Origin: Sulfurivermis sp040755915
GTDB lineage: Bacteria > Pseudomonadota > Gammaproteobacteria > Thiohalomonadales > Thiohalomonadaceae
DNA: 64,000 nucleotides
Reading direction: 5' to 3'
Assembly (NCBI GenBank): GCA_040755915.1
Contig: JBFLWM010000031.1
Coordinates: 26,506 to 90,505 of the forward strand
Position numbers and translations under genes: made by a program. Numbering within the stretch: position 1 is the stretch's first letter; every line of letters begins with the position of its first letter. A model generated the notes under the pieces. The model was not told the origin of the DNA, searched no databases, and saw only the letters and a list, made by a program, of their open reading frames with translations. Positions 44,490 through 54,102 of the stretch are shown here, one piece after another.

Positions 44490-45080
44490 ATGATGTGCCG
44501 CCTGCCATTACTGCTGCTTCTTGTCGCCCTCAGTCTGGGTGTGCATGCCGAGGAGAAGGGCTACAAGATCGTACGCCCGGACGGTAGCGTTGAATTCACC
44601 GACCAGCCGGCCCCTGGGGCGCAGGAAATCCCCCTGCCCAGGACCCCGGGCTATCAGGCGCCCCCTGCGCGTCCCACGCCCCCCGCCGCACCTGCCGCCC
44701 CCAAAGGGCTGCCTTACAGCCAGTTGGCCATCACCGCGCCCCTGCCGGAACAGACGCTTCAGGACGGTGAAACCAGTGTGACGGTTCACATCATGCTGGA
44801 ACCGGGGCTGAAGTTGGGACACCGCATGGTTGTGCTGCTCGACGGCGAGGTGGTAAGCGAGGGGGCCGGCAACAGCGTGGCGCTGAATGATCTCGAGCGA
44901 GGGGCGCATACGGTCGTTGCCGAGGTGCGCGATGGCGCCGGCAATGTTGTCCAAACGGCGGCTCCCGTCACTTTCCATGTCCGACAGTATTCCAAGTTTT
45001 TCCAGCCACCGCCGCAGAATGGCGCCCCGTCGGCCGTGGGTCCGGCGCCGATGATGCCCAAGGCGCCGCGCGCACCCTGA
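44490..45080 (+). CDS. DUF4124 domain secreted protein, 196 aa
   Basis: A signal peptide (about 1-20, PLLLLLVALSLGVHA) is followed by the DUF4124 segment (GYKIVRPDGSVEFTDQPAPGA). A Pro/Ala-rich linker of about 25 residues leads to an immunoglobulin-like domain (VTVHIMLEPGLKLGHRMVVLLDG), and the C-terminus is Pro-rich. It is likely periplasmic. It lies between glnA and ntrB, a position in which DUF4124 genes occur in other gammaproteobacteria, but its role is unknown. Confidence 0.8.
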   Translation: MMCRLPLLLLLVALSLGVHAEEKGYKIVRPDGSVEFTDQPAPGAQEIPLPRTPGYQAPPARPTPPAAPAAPKGLPYSQLAITAPLPEQTLQDGETSVTVHIMLEPGLKLGHRMVVLLDGEVVSEGAGNSVALNDLERGAHTVVAEVRDGAGNVVQTAAPVTFHVRQYSKFFQPPPQNGAPSAVGPAPMMPKAPRAP

Positions 45081-45108
45081 CTCACCACCTGTTTCCCGTT
45101 CGCCCCCT

Positions 45109-45129
45109 GGCGCACCAACTTGGTGCGCC
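45109..45129. promoter_or_regulatory. perfect NtrC-type palindrome upstream of ntrB
   Basis: A 21-bp palindrome with the core GCACC-AACTT-GGTGC (45112-45126) matches the NtrC dyad without mismatch. It lies about 205 bases before ntrB, consistent with NtrC autoregulation. Apart from this and the candidate promoter, the 233-base gap shows nothing else recognisable. Confidence 0.8.
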
Positions 45130-45286
45130 TTCCGTTGCCTTCGTCTATCCTCATGTCCATAACGGTGCAGTGCCGCACCGGCTTGCCGCCGGCTTGTCTG
45201 CCAAAAGACTTTTTATGTAGCTGTTTTTAAAAGATAAATTGCTGCGTTCGGATGGCCGCCCACAATTCGGTCGGAGGCGGCAAAGA

Positions 45287-45303
45287 TGGTTTGCTTCTTG
45301 CTT
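45287..45303 (+). promoter_or_regulatory. possible sigma-54 promoter before ntrB
   Basis: TGGTTTGCTTCTTGCTT keeps GG and GC at the right ten-base spacing but is weaker at the other positions. It would start transcription almost at the first ATG of ntrB, so either the transcript is nearly leaderless or translation begins at the second ATG (45329). Confidence 0.4.
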
Positions 45304-45313
45304 AACTTTGGAC

Positions 45314-46411
45314 ATGGAAATCCCAGGCATGCCTCCAGCCAGCCTCTACCAGGGCGTGATCGAAAACCTGCACACCGCCGTGCTGCTGTTCGATGACACC
45401 CTGCACCTGCGCTACCTCAATCCCGCTGCGGAGATGTTGCTTGCCGCCAGCTCCGGGCGCCTGCTCGGCAGCGGCGCGCAGCAGCTGTTGCCGAGCAAGA
45501 CGCTGCACGCGGCACTGGAAGAGGCCCTCGCCAGCGGTCACCCGTTCACCGAACGTGAGCTGGTGCTGGAACTGGGGCTCGAGCGGCGTGTGACGGTGGA
45601 CGTGACCGCGACTCCGCTCACCGAGCCGGGGCGGCGCGAACTGCTGGTGGAAATGACCCAGGTCGATCGCCAGTTGCGTATCACCCGGGAGGAAGGCCTG
45701 CTGGCGCAGACCGCCACGACCCGCGTGCTGGTGCGTGGCCTGGCGCATGAGATCAACAACCCCCTCGGCGGCCTGCGCGGTGCCGCGCAGCTGCTGGAGC
45801 GCGAGCTGCCCGACGAGGCGCTGAAGGAATACACCCGCATCATCATCAGCGAGGCGGATCGCCTGCAGAATCTGGTCAACCGCATGCTCGGCCCCAATGC
45901 CCTGCCCAAGCGCCAGCCGGTGAATATCCATGAAGTGCTGGAGCGGGTGCGCCAGTTGGTGCAGACCGCAGTTCCGGCCAGTGTCCGCATCGAGCGTGAC
46001 TACGATCCCAGCATCCCGGAGCTGATGGGCGATCAGGATCAGCTCATCCAGGCAATCCTGAATCTGGTACGCAATGCCGCCCAGGCCGTGGGCGACCACG
46101 GTGAGATCATCCTGCGCACCCGTACCCTGCGGCAGTACACCATCGGACATACACGCCACAAGCTGGTGATCCGCGTCGATGTCATCGACAACGGTCCGGG
46201 CATCCCGGCCGAGGTGATGGAGGCGATATTCCTGCCCATGGTCACCGGCCGGCCGGAAGGTACCGGCCTCGGCCTGCCCATCGCCCAATCCCTGATCAAT
46301 CAGCATGGCGGTCTCATCGAATGCGACAGCCAGCCGGGCCTGACCATGTTCACCGTGCTGCTGCCCATCAATCCGGAAGGCGGCAAGAACGAATCCCGCA
46401 GCCGCCCCTAG
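45314..46411 (+). CDS. glnL: nitrogen regulation sensor kinase NtrB
   Basis: The soluble sensor has an N-terminal PAS-like domain (about 10-120), a phosphoacceptor His in RGLAHEINNPLGGLRGA, an N-box NLVRNAAQAV and G-boxes DNGPGIPAE and GTGLGLPIAQ. NtrB phosphorylates or dephosphorylates NtrC under control of PII. The start could be 45314 or 45329; neither has a strong ribosome site. ntrC begins 29 bases downstream. Confidence 0.93.
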   Translation: MEIPGMPPASLYQGVIENLHTAVLLFDDTLHLRYLNPAAEMLLAASSGRLLGSGAQQLLPSKTLHAALEEALASGHPFTERELVLELGLERRVTVDVTATPLTEPGRRELLVEMTQVDRQLRITREEGLLAQTATTRVLVRGLAHEINNPLGGLRGAAQLLERELPDEALKEYTRIIISEADRLQNLVNRMLGPNALPKRQPVNIHEVLERVRQLVQTAVPASVRIERDYDPSIPELMGDQDQLIQAILNLVRNAAQAVGDHGEIILRTRTLRQYTIGHTRHKLVIRVDVIDNGPGIPAEVMEAIFLPMVTGRPEGTGLGLPIAQSLINQHGGLIECDSQPGLTMFTVLLPINPEGGKNESRSRP

Positions 46412-46440
46412 CGGGGAAGGACAGCCAAGAGAGCCACGAA

Positions 46441-47853
46441 ATGGAAAATGTCGCAAGAATCTGGGTCATCGACGACGATCGCTCCATCCGCTGGGTACTG
46501 GAGCGGGCGCTGAAACAGGCGCAGATGGAGGTGCGCAGCTTCGACAATGCGGACGAAGCCCTGCACGCGCTGGAACGCAGTCAGCCCGATGCTATCATTA
46601 CCGATATCCGCATGCCGGGCATGAGCGGCCTGGACCTGTTGGCCGAAATTGCTGCGCGCCGGCCGCAGCTGCCGGTGATCATCATGACCGCCCACTCCGA
46701 TCTGGACAGCGCAGTATCGGCCTATCAGGGCGGTGCATTCGAATATCTGCCCAAACCCTTTGACGTGGATGAAGCGGTGGAACTGGCGCGCCGCGCCATC
46801 GCCCACCGCCGTGATCAGGCGCAGGTACACGGCAGCGAACCGAGCAGTCCGGTGCCGGAGATCATTGGCGCCGCCCCATCGATGCAGGAGGTCTTCCGCG
46901 CCATTGGCCGCCTGTCGCGCTCCAACATCACCGTGCTGATCAACGGCGAGTCGGGCACCGGCAAGGAGCTGGTGGCCCATGCGCTGCATCGCCACAGCCC
47001 GCGCGCCGCCAAACCCTTCATCGCCATCAACACGGCGGCCATTCCCCGCGACCTGCTCGAGTCGGAACTGTTCGGTCACGAGCGCGGCGCCTTTACCGGG
47101 GCCCAGAGCCAGCGCATCGGCCGCTTCGAACAGGCCAACGGCGGCACGCTGTTTCTCGACGAAATCGGCGACATGCCGGCCGAATTGCAGACGCGGCTGC
47201 TGCGAGTCCTGGCCGACGGCGAGTTCTACCGTGTCGGTGGCCATGCACCGATCAAGGTAGACGTGCGCATCATCGCGGCGACCCACCAGGACCTGGAAAA
47301 GCGCGTCAAGGAGGGGCTGTTTCGCGAAGATCTGTTCCACCGCCTCAATGTCATCCGCATCCATATCCCGGCCCTGCGTGAGCGGCGCGAGGATATTTCC
47401 CTGCTGATGCAGCATTTTCTCAAGCAGGCGGCGGCGGAACTGGGTGGCGAGGCGAAGCGGCTCGATGCCGAGGTGGCGGATTACCTTGCCGGCCTGGACT
47501 GGCCCGGCAACGTGCGCCAGCTGGAAAACATCTGCCGCTGGCTTACCGTCATGTCGCCGGGGCAGGAGATCCACATGGAAGACCTGCCGCAGGAACTGAA
47601 GTCGCAGCAGGAAGCCGTTTCCAGCGATGAAGACTGGAGCGCGCCGTTGCGCCGCTGGGCCGAACATCGCCTCGGGCGCGGTGAGGAGAACCTGCTCGGC
47701 GTGGCCGAGCCGGAATTCGAACGCATCATGATCGATGCCGCACTGAAGAAGACCGGCGGCCATCGTCAGGAGGCGGCCCGCCTGCTGGGCTGGGGACGCA
47801 ATACCCTGACGCGCAAGATCAAGGAACTGGGCATGGGTGATGGCGAGGACTAG
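46441..47853 (+). CDS. glnG: nitrogen regulation response regulator NtrC
   Basis: The 470-residue regulator has a receiver domain with the phosphorylated Asp in AIITDIRMPGMSG, a sigma-54 AAA+ domain with Walker A GESGTGKE, the sigma-54 contact ELFGHERGAFTGA and Walker B GGTLFLDEIGDM, and a C-terminal Fis-like HTH (HRQEAARLLGWGRNTLTRKI). It should bind the two glnA sites and the palindrome before ntrB. Confidence 0.96.
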   Translation: MENVARIWVIDDDRSIRWVLERALKQAQMEVRSFDNADEALHALERSQPDAIITDIRMPGMSGLDLLAEIAARRPQLPVIIMTAHSDLDSAVSAYQGGAFEYLPKPFDVDEAVELARRAIAHRRDQAQVHGSEPSSPVPEIIGAAPSMQEVFRAIGRLSRSNITVLINGESGTGKELVAHALHRHSPRAAKPFIAINTAAIPRDLLESELFGHERGAFTGAQSQRIGRFEQANGGTLFLDEIGDMPAELQTRLLRVLADGEFYRVGGHAPIKVDVRIIAATHQDLEKRVKEGLFREDLFHRLNVIRIHIPALRERREDISLLMQHFLKQAAAELGGEAKRLDAEVADYLAGLDWPGNVRQLENICRWLTVMSPGQEIHMEDLPQELKSQQEAVSSDEDWSAPLRRWAEHRLGRGEENLLGVAEPEFERIMIDAALKKTGGHRQEAARLLGWGRNTLTRKIKELGMGDGED

Positions 47854-47971
47854 CCGGCCGGTGGCTGTGCAGTACACCTCTTGTCACAACAGGGGCCGAG
47901 GCGGATAGTGTGCACAGGAGGCGCACATGGATCGACTATCTCCCCGACATCCGCGGTGCAACAGCTGAATC

Positions 47972-49447
47972 ATGCTGTTGTTGCTGCCCTTCGATCGCCG
48001 CGTGGACTGGAAGCGTCCACCACTCATCACTCTCGGTCTGATCCTGCTCAACTGCGCGGTGTTCTTCCTGCTGCAGAGCGGCGACGATGCCAAGCTGAAC
48101 ACTGCCTATACGTATTACGCCGACTGCCGCCTGGCAGATGTCGAGTTCCCGCTCTACAGCGCATACCTGCACCGGCAGGATCGTCTCGCCGAACTGCACG
48201 AATTCGATGAGCAGTACGAGCTGGTCGACGGCAAGATCATCTACGCCTATCCCACGCTCCCGCTGACACTGGAGTTCGATCACGGTTTCATCAGCGCGCT
48301 CACCAACGATGAACTGATCACGGCGGCGGATCCGCGCTACGCCGATTGGCGTACCGAGCGTGCCGAATACCAGCGCCTGCTGGATAGCAGCTTCATCCAT
48401 CGCTATGCACTGCGGCCGGCCCACGCCACGCCGGTGACCGTGCTGAGTCACATGTTCCTGCACGGCGACCTGTGGCATTTGCTCGGCAACATGGTGTTTC
48501 TGTTCATCGTCGGCTTCGTGGTGGAAACCATACTCGGGCGGCGCTGGTATCTGGGGCTTTACCTGGCAGCGGGTATCTGTGCTGCCCTGCTCGATATCGC
48601 ATTGCGTCCCGATGAACTCAACTACCATATCGGAGCCTCCGGTGCTGTATCCGGCATCATGGGCGCCTACGCGGTATTGTTCGGCCTGCGCCGTATCGCC
48701 TTTTTCTACAATATCTTGTTCTGGTTCGACCGGATCACCGCCCCGGCGATCATCATGCTGCCGCTGTGGTTGGCCAACGAGTTGTTGCAGCTGCTGATCA
48801 ACACCAACAGCAATGTGAACTACCTGGCCCATATCGGCGGACTCATCGGCGGCGCTCTGTTTACGCTGGCAGCCAAACACTACGATCGCCAGATCGATAT
48901 CGCCTATATCGATGCCCCGCAGAAAGAGGCGGCGCGCCGCGAACTGTTGGCACAGGCCCAGCGCCTGCTGGCCGAGCTCAAGCCACAACAGGCCAAGCCT
49001 ATTCTGGCCAAGTTGTTGCGTGAAACACCGGATGACATCGAATTGCTGACCCATTTGTACCACGCCAGCCGCTTTCAGCCGGACAGTGAGGACTACCACC
49101 GTTATGCGCGGCAATTGCTGGCGCTCGGCGGATTACCCATGGCCGAGCGCCTGCGTCTGTTTGACGAATACAGTCGTTTGGCACAGCCGGCGCCGCGCTT
49201 TGAGACCATCGAGGCACTGAATCTGGCCCGCTGCTTCCTGGCCGGCGGCCGCATCAAGCCGGCCGAGCAACTGGTGCTGGCGGTGCTGCGGCGGGATCGC
49301 CAGCATGGCGAATTGCCGGCCATGTTGCTGTTGCTGGCGCGACAGGGTGAAAAGGAGCGGGCCGCCGCCTATCTGCGTACCGTGATCACGCACTTTCCGG
49401 CCGCCGAAGAGGCACGCATCGCGCGTACCATGCTGGAGTTGGGTTAA
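47972..49447 (+). CDS. rhomboid intramembrane protease with C-terminal helical repeat region, 491 aa
   Basis: The rhomboid core has HMFLHGDLWHLLGNM (about 160-174), the catalytic serine in GASG (Ser223), and the catalytic histidine in AHIGG (His287), so the protease appears active. An unusually long extramembrane insertion (about 40-150) separates the first helix from the rest. Residues about 310-491 form TPR-like helices. Rhomboids cleave transmembrane helices; no substrate is apparent. It is convergent with the zinc-finger/TPR protein. The ribosome site is weak. Confidence 0.88.
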   Translation: MLLLLPFDRRVDWKRPPLITLGLILLNCAVFFLLQSGDDAKLNTAYTYYADCRLADVEFPLYSAYLHRQDRLAELHEFDEQYELVDGKIIYAYPTLPLTLEFDHGFISALTNDELITAADPRYADWRTERAEYQRLLDSSFIHRYALRPAHATPVTVLSHMFLHGDLWHLLGNMVFLFIVGFVVETILGRRWYLGLYLAAGICAALLDIALRPDELNYHIGASGAVSGIMGAYAVLFGLRRIAFFYNILFWFDRITAPAIIMLPLWLANELLQLLINTNSNVNYLAHIGGLIGGALFTLAAKHYDRQIDIAYIDAPQKEAARRELLAQAQRLLAELKPQQAKPILAKLLRETPDDIELLTHLYHASRFQPDSEDYHRYARQLLALGGLPMAERLRLFDEYSRLAQPAPRFETIEALNLARCFLAGGRIKPAEQLVLAVLRRDRQHGELPAMLLLLARQGEKERAAAYLRTVITHFPAAEEARIARTMLELG

Positions 49448-49459
49448 TCAGCGCAGGAA

Positions 49460-50974
49460 CTATGTCCGTGCCGTCAATGCCGTGACCGTGGCAAGGTATT
49501 GCCGCACTTCGGGAGCGATGGGGTGATTGGCATACTGCTGGGCAAGCAACTGCAGCAGCGGTAGCGCCTTTTGTTCCTGATTGAGTCCCTCGCTCAGGGC
49601 GCGCGCCACCAGCAGATAGAGTCGCGGGATATCGGCATGTCCCGGATGACGCTTGTGAAATCCGTTGCCCAGCGCCACCACGGATTTGTACGCTCCGACG
49701 CTGAACATGGTCTGTGCCAGCGGATAGACCTGGTCGGGACTGTCGAGGGTGAAGTCTGCGTCGGCCTGTTTGCAGTCATGCCAAACCTGCACGGCCTTGG
49801 CCCGGTCGGTACTGTCCAGCAACAGGCCGATGTACTCGGCGCCATGACCGTTCAGCCGCTTGACGTCACCGGTGAGTGCCAGCAGGCGGTGAAAGCGATC
49901 GCGCAGCACACGGTCGGCGCGGTTTTGCACCACGCGATTGCGCAACACCGTAACCGCCTGTTCCAGACGTCCCTCCTGGATCATTGCCTCCACATCACCC
50001 AGCAGAGGGTGTTCCCTTGTCGTGGCCTCGCCCCCGGCCAGCGCCTCCACGTCGACATCTACGTCCAGCCCGAGCCGTCGGTGATACTGGAACAGCACGT
50101 AACCCATCAGCGCGAACATCACCAGGGTGAAATAGCCATTGAGCAGTACGGCCACCGGGATGATGATGCCGAACACCTTGTCCATGAAGGCCTCGGCAAT
50201 GCGTGCCGCCTCGGCCTCATCGATCTCGCCCGGGTCCATTTGCTGCAGCGCCATGAAGTCGCTGCCCAGCCGCTCGGTCAAAAATTCCAGTATCACGTTG
50301 GGACCGCTGGAGAGGATGCCGAGCAGAAAAAAGAGTGCCAGGTACGGCACACCGATGCGGGTGATCATCCCGATCAGCACTGACGGATTGATGGCGGAAC
50401 CAATGCTGCGCTCCACCGCCAGCGCCATGATGCTTGCCGGCAGACACAGCATTACTGCCACGTAATAGATCATGGCGGCCAGCGGGCCGACGGCGGCGCC
50501 GATGCCGCCCATGGGGAGGAACAAGAGCAGGAACACCACGAACTGCTTGATGGCCAGATCGAGGCCCTCGCCACGCACCGCCTGCTGCAATGGCGGTGCC
50601 TCCCGGTGGCCGCGTGCCAGATGCGACAGCAACGTGTAGGCGTATTTGTAAAACACCAGCAGAAATACAAGCTGCATCAGCAGCGCGCTGAACGAGCGGT
50701 AGCCGACCAGGGCACTGAGCAGGGTGATGACGATCAGCAGCGCCAGTGGCTGGGTCTGCAACGGGAGAATGAAAAAGCGCGCCAGCTGGGTCCAGAACGG
50801 CGGCACCAGATCCTCGTCCCCGACCTCGACGGCCGGCGCACGGCACAGCGGGCAGGACGGCGGACCATCGGGATTTTCCCTGGACAGGCAGGAGGAGCAG
50901 AAATTGATGCGGCAATGCTCACAGGCCCAGCGCGCGGTGCGCTGGGGGTGATATTTGCACATTACCTTGGCCAT
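49460..50974 (-). CDS. membrane protein with N-terminal zinc finger and C-terminal TPR region, 504 aa
   Basis: The N-terminus has a B-box-like zinc-binding arrangement: Cys6, His9, Cys18, Cys21, Cys26, Cys29, then Cys41 and Cys44. A block of several hydrophobic segments follows (about 68-320), then a soluble C-terminal region with helical repeats (DVEAMIQEGRLEQAVTVLRN, and so on). The family is unassigned, although a zinc finger plus membrane plus TPR design recurs in related proteobacteria. It lies 12 bases from the rhomboid protein on the opposite strand, and both have a C-terminal helical region of similar length. Confidence 0.7.
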   Translation of the reverse strand: MAKVMCKYHPQRTARWACEHCRINFCSSCLSRENPDGPPSCPLCRAPAVEVGDEDLVPPFWTQLARFFILPLQTQPLALLIVITLLSALVGYRSFSALLMQLVFLLVFYKYAYTLLSHLARGHREAPPLQQAVRGEGLDLAIKQFVVFLLLFLPMGGIGAAVGPLAAMIYYVAVMLCLPASIMALAVERSIGSAINPSVLIGMITRIGVPYLALFFLLGILSSGPNVILEFLTERLGSDFMALQQMDPGEIDEAEAARIAEAFMDKVFGIIIPVAVLLNGYFTLVMFALMGYVLFQYHRRLGLDVDVDVEALAGGEATTREHPLLGDVEAMIQEGRLEQAVTVLRNRVVQNRADRVLRDRFHRLLALTGDVKRLNGHGAEYIGLLLDSTDRAKAVQVWHDCKQADADFTLDSPDQVYPLAQTMFSVGAYKSVVALGNGFHKRHPGHADIPRLYLLVARALSEGLNQEQKALPLLQLLAQQYANHPIAPEVRQYLATVTALTART

Positions 50975-51048
50975 GATGTCAGCACATCCCCTGCCTCAGG
51001 GCGCGCCATACGATCGCATGCGTTGGTGGCACACCGCCGGCATGCCGG

Positions 51049-52206
51049 CTAGTAACGAAGTTTCGGCCCGCCGGGGAGCTTCTCGTCTTCCGATACCTCC
51101 AGTGACAGTCCTTCCAGCCCGGAGGTGAGTTCTTCGGGGGTTTCGATGTCGCCCAGCTTGATCATCAGGCGCACCTCGTTGGCCGAGTCGGCATTGCGCA
51201 GCGCCTCTTCCACAGTGATATGGCCAGCGCGGTACAGTTCGTACAGTGCCTGATCGAAGGTGCGCATGCCGGCCTGGCCGCCCTTCTTCATCTGCTCCTT
51301 CAGGTTGTGCACCTCGCCCTTCAGGATCAGGTCGGCAATGAACGGCGTATTGATCATCACTTCCACTGCCACGCGGCGGCCCTGGCCGTCGGCGCGCGGA
51401 ATGAGGCGCTGCGCGACCACCGCCTTCAGGTTGAGGGACAGGTCCATCAGCAGCTGGGAGCGGCGATCTTCCGGGAAGAAGTTGATGATGCGATCCATCG
51501 CCTGGTTGGCGTTGTTGGCATGCAGGGTGGCCAGGCATAGATGTCCGGTTTCGGCGAAGGCGATGGCATGTTCCATGGTCTCACGGTGACGGATTTCGCC
51601 GATCAGTATGACGTCCGGCGCCTGACGCAGGGTGTTGACCAGGGCGTCCTCGAAGCTGTCGGTATCGATGCCTACCTCGCGCTGGGTGACGATACAGCCG
51701 GCGTGCTGATGCACGTACTCAATGGGGTCTTCAATGGTGATGATGTGGCCATGGCTGTTCTTGTTGCGGTAGTCGACCATCGCCGCCAGCGAGGTGGACT
51801 TGCCGGAACCGGTACCACCGACGAACAGTACGATACCGCGCTTGGTCATGGCGATATCGGCCAACACCTGCGGCAGATTGAGATCATCGAAGGTGGGGAT
51901 CTTGGTCTCGATTTTACGCAGCACCATGCCCACCTGGTTGCGCTGCTGGAATACGTTGACGCGGAAACGGCCGATGCCGGAGCGGGACAGGGCGAAGTTG
52001 CACTCGCGCGTGCGCTCAAAGGTTTCGCGCTGCTCCTCGTTCATGATGCTGTATACGATCTGCTTGGCCTGATCCGGCGTCAGGCTGGCCTTGGCCACCG
52101 GCGCGATCTGGCCGTTGACCTTCATGCTGGGCGGGATGCCGGCGGTGATGAACAGGTCGGAGCCGTTCTTGTGCACCATCAGTTTGAGCAGCTGATCAAA
52201 ATCCAT
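51049..52206 (-). CDS. pilU: type IV pilus ATPase PilU
   Basis: PilT paralogue with Walker A VGGTGSGKST, an Asp-box ITIEDPIEYVH, Walker B LIGEIRHRETMEHA and a His-box GHLCLATLHANN. At 385 aa it carries the longer C-terminal tail typical of PilU. PilU assists PilT in pilus retraction. It is 20 bases downstream of pilT. Confidence 0.93.
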   Translation of the reverse strand: MDFDQLLKLMVHKNGSDLFITAGIPPSMKVNGQIAPVAKASLTPDQAKQIVYSIMNEEQRETFERTRECNFALSRSGIGRFRVNVFQQRNQVGMVLRKIETKIPTFDDLNLPQVLADIAMTKRGIVLFVGGTGSGKSTSLAAMVDYRNKNSHGHIITIEDPIEYVHQHAGCIVTQREVGIDTDSFEDALVNTLRQAPDVILIGEIRHRETMEHAIAFAETGHLCLATLHANNANQAMDRIINFFPEDRRSQLLMDLSLNLKAVVAQRLIPRADGQGRRVAVEVMINTPFIADLILKGEVHNLKEQMKKGGQAGMRTFDQALYELYRAGHITVEEALRNADSANEVRLMIKLGDIETPEELTSGLEGLSLEVSEDEKLPGGPKLRY

Positions 52207-52226
52207 GATGACGTATCCCCGGAAGA

Positions 52227-53264
52227 TTATTTGAAGGCGTCTTTGTTGGCGGCCTTGTGGGCGGCTTCCTGCTTGCTGACGACGCCACGCTGCACCAGTT
52301 CGAGCAGATTCTGATCCAGCGTCTGCATGCCGTACTGCTGACCGGTCTGGATGGCCGAGTACATCTGCGCGATCTTGGCCTCACGGATGAGGTTACGGAT
52401 AGCCGGCGTGCCGATCATGATTTCATGGGCCGCCACACGGCCACCGCCGACCTTCTTCAGCAGCGTCTGCGAGATGACCGCGCGCAGCGACTCGGACAGC
52501 ATCGAACGGACCATGTCCTTTTCCGCCGCCGGGAATACGTCGATGATACGGTCGATGGTCTTGGCCGCCGAGCTGGTGTGCAGGGTGCCGAATACCAGAT
52601 GGCCGGTTTCGGCCGCGGTCAGGGCCAGACGGATGGTTTCCAGGTCACGCATTTCGCCGACGAGGATGATGTCGGGGTCTTCACGCAGCGCGGAACGCAG
52701 GGCCTCGTTGAAGCCGAGGGTGTCGCGGTGCACCTCGCGCTGGTTGATGAGACATTTCTTGGACTCGTGTACGAATTCGATGGGGTCCTCGACGGTGAGG
52801 ATATGACCGTATTCGGTGTTGTTCTTGTAGTCGATCATGCCCGCCAGGGTGGTGGACTTGCCGGAGCCGGTCGGGCCGGTGACCAGCACGATGCCGCGCG
52901 GGTTGTCGGAAATTTCCTTGAAGATCGGTGGCGCGTTCAGTTCTTCCAGGCTGAGGATCTTGGAGGGAATGGTACGGAACACCGCACCGGCACCGCGGTT
53001 CTGGTTGAAGGCGTTGACGCGGAAACGGGCCAGTCCCTTGATCTCGAACGAGAAGTCGGTCTCGAGGAATTCCTCGAAGTCCTTGCGCTGCTTGTCGTTC
53101 ATGATGTCGTACACCATGCCGTGCACCTGTTTGTGCTCCATCGGCGGCACGTTGATGCGGCGTACATCGCCATCGACGCGGATCATCGGCGGCAGGCCGG
53201 CAGAGAGATGCAGGTCTGACGCGCCGTTCTTGACCCCGAAGGCGAGAAGTTCGGTAATATCCAT
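52227..53264 (-). CDS. pilT: type IV pilus retraction ATPase PilT
   Basis: Hexameric retraction motor with Walker A TGPTGSGKST, Asp-box TVEDPIEFVH, Walker B LVGEMRDLETIRLA, His-box GHLVFGTLHTSS, and AIRNLIRE (the PilT AIRNLIRE motif) near the C-terminus. Start at 53264 has a GGGGG site; the frame could extend four codons upstream. pilT-pilU are divergent from yggS, as in Pseudomonas. Confidence 0.95.
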   Translation of the reverse strand: MDITELLAFGVKNGASDLHLSAGLPPMIRVDGDVRRINVPPMEHKQVHGMVYDIMNDKQRKDFEEFLETDFSFEIKGLARFRVNAFNQNRGAGAVFRTIPSKILSLEELNAPPIFKEISDNPRGIVLVTGPTGSGKSTTLAGMIDYKNNTEYGHILTVEDPIEFVHESKKCLINQREVHRDTLGFNEALRSALREDPDIILVGEMRDLETIRLALTAAETGHLVFGTLHTSSAAKTIDRIIDVFPAAEKDMVRSMLSESLRAVISQTLLKKVGGGRVAAHEIMIGTPAIRNLIREAKIAQMYSAIQTGQQYGMQTLDQNLLELVQRGVVSKQEAAHKAANKDAFK

Positions 53265-53353
53265 ATTGGCCCCCACCAGAAATTTAGTCGTTATTTGTCC
53301 GCGGCCCGTTGTGGTCCGGGACGGTAGATGCGACTAAAGTATAACGCCCGCGC

Positions 53354-54058
53354 ATGACGCACAACCTTGACAATCTTCACGCCCGTTTGGCGAGCGTACG
53401 GCAATCCATCCAGCAGGCTGCAGAACGCTACCAGCGCATGCCGGAAACGGTCGCCCTGCTGGCGGTAAGCAAGACCCAGCCGGCGGCCGCCATTCGCATG
53501 GCCGCCGCGGCCGGTCAGCGCCGTTTCGGTGAAAACTATCTGCAGGAGGCCCTGGCCAAGATGGCGGAGCTGGGTGACCTGGAACTGGAATGGCATTTCA
53601 TCGGTCCCCTGCAGAGCAACAAGACGCGGCCGGTGGCGGAACACTTTGCCTGGGTGCACAGCGTCGATCGGCTCAAACTGGCTGAACGGCTGTCGGCCCA
53701 GCGGCCGGATGCCCTGCCACCGCTCAATGTCTGCCTGCAGGTGAACATCAGTGCCGAGGCGAGCAAGTCCGGCTGCTCTTTGGCCGAGCTGCCTGAACTG
53801 GCCCGTGCCGTCGCCACCCTGCCGCGGCTCAGGCTGCGGGGGCTGATGGCCATACCCGCGCCGGCAGAGGGCCTGGAGCAGCAACGTCAGCCGTTTCGTC
53901 GCCTGCGCGAGGCCCTGGAACAGCTGAATGCGGCCGGGCTGCAGCTCGATACCCTGTCCATGGGCATGAGCGACGACCTGGAGGCGGCCATCGCCGAAGG
54001 GGCCACCCTGGTGCGTGTCGGCAGTGCCATCTTCGGCGCGCGGCCGCCCAAGGCATAG
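53354..54058 (+). CDS. yggS: PLP homeostasis protein (YggS/PLPBP family)
   Basis: The 234-residue alanine-racemase-like protein has the PLP lysine in LLAVSKTQPA and the conserved RRFGENYLQEAL and WHFIGPLQSNK motifs, ending with SMGMSDDLEAAI and VRVGSAIFG. It controls vitamin B6 and amino acid balance in studied bacteria. It begins the cluster yggS-proC-yggT-yggU. Confidence 0.94.
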   Translation: MTHNLDNLHARLASVRQSIQQAAERYQRMPETVALLAVSKTQPAAAIRMAAAAGQRRFGENYLQEALAKMAELGDLELEWHFIGPLQSNKTRPVAEHFAWVHSVDRLKLAERLSAQRPDALPPLNVCLQVNISAEASKSGCSLAELPELARAVATLPRLRLRGLMAIPAPAEGLEQQRQPFRRLREALEQLNAAGLQLDTLSMGMSDDLEAAIAEGATLVRVGSAIFGARPPKA

Positions 54059-54102
54059 CGGTATACTCTTGGGCCTCACGGCCCGGTACGGATTTTCCCA
54101 TC

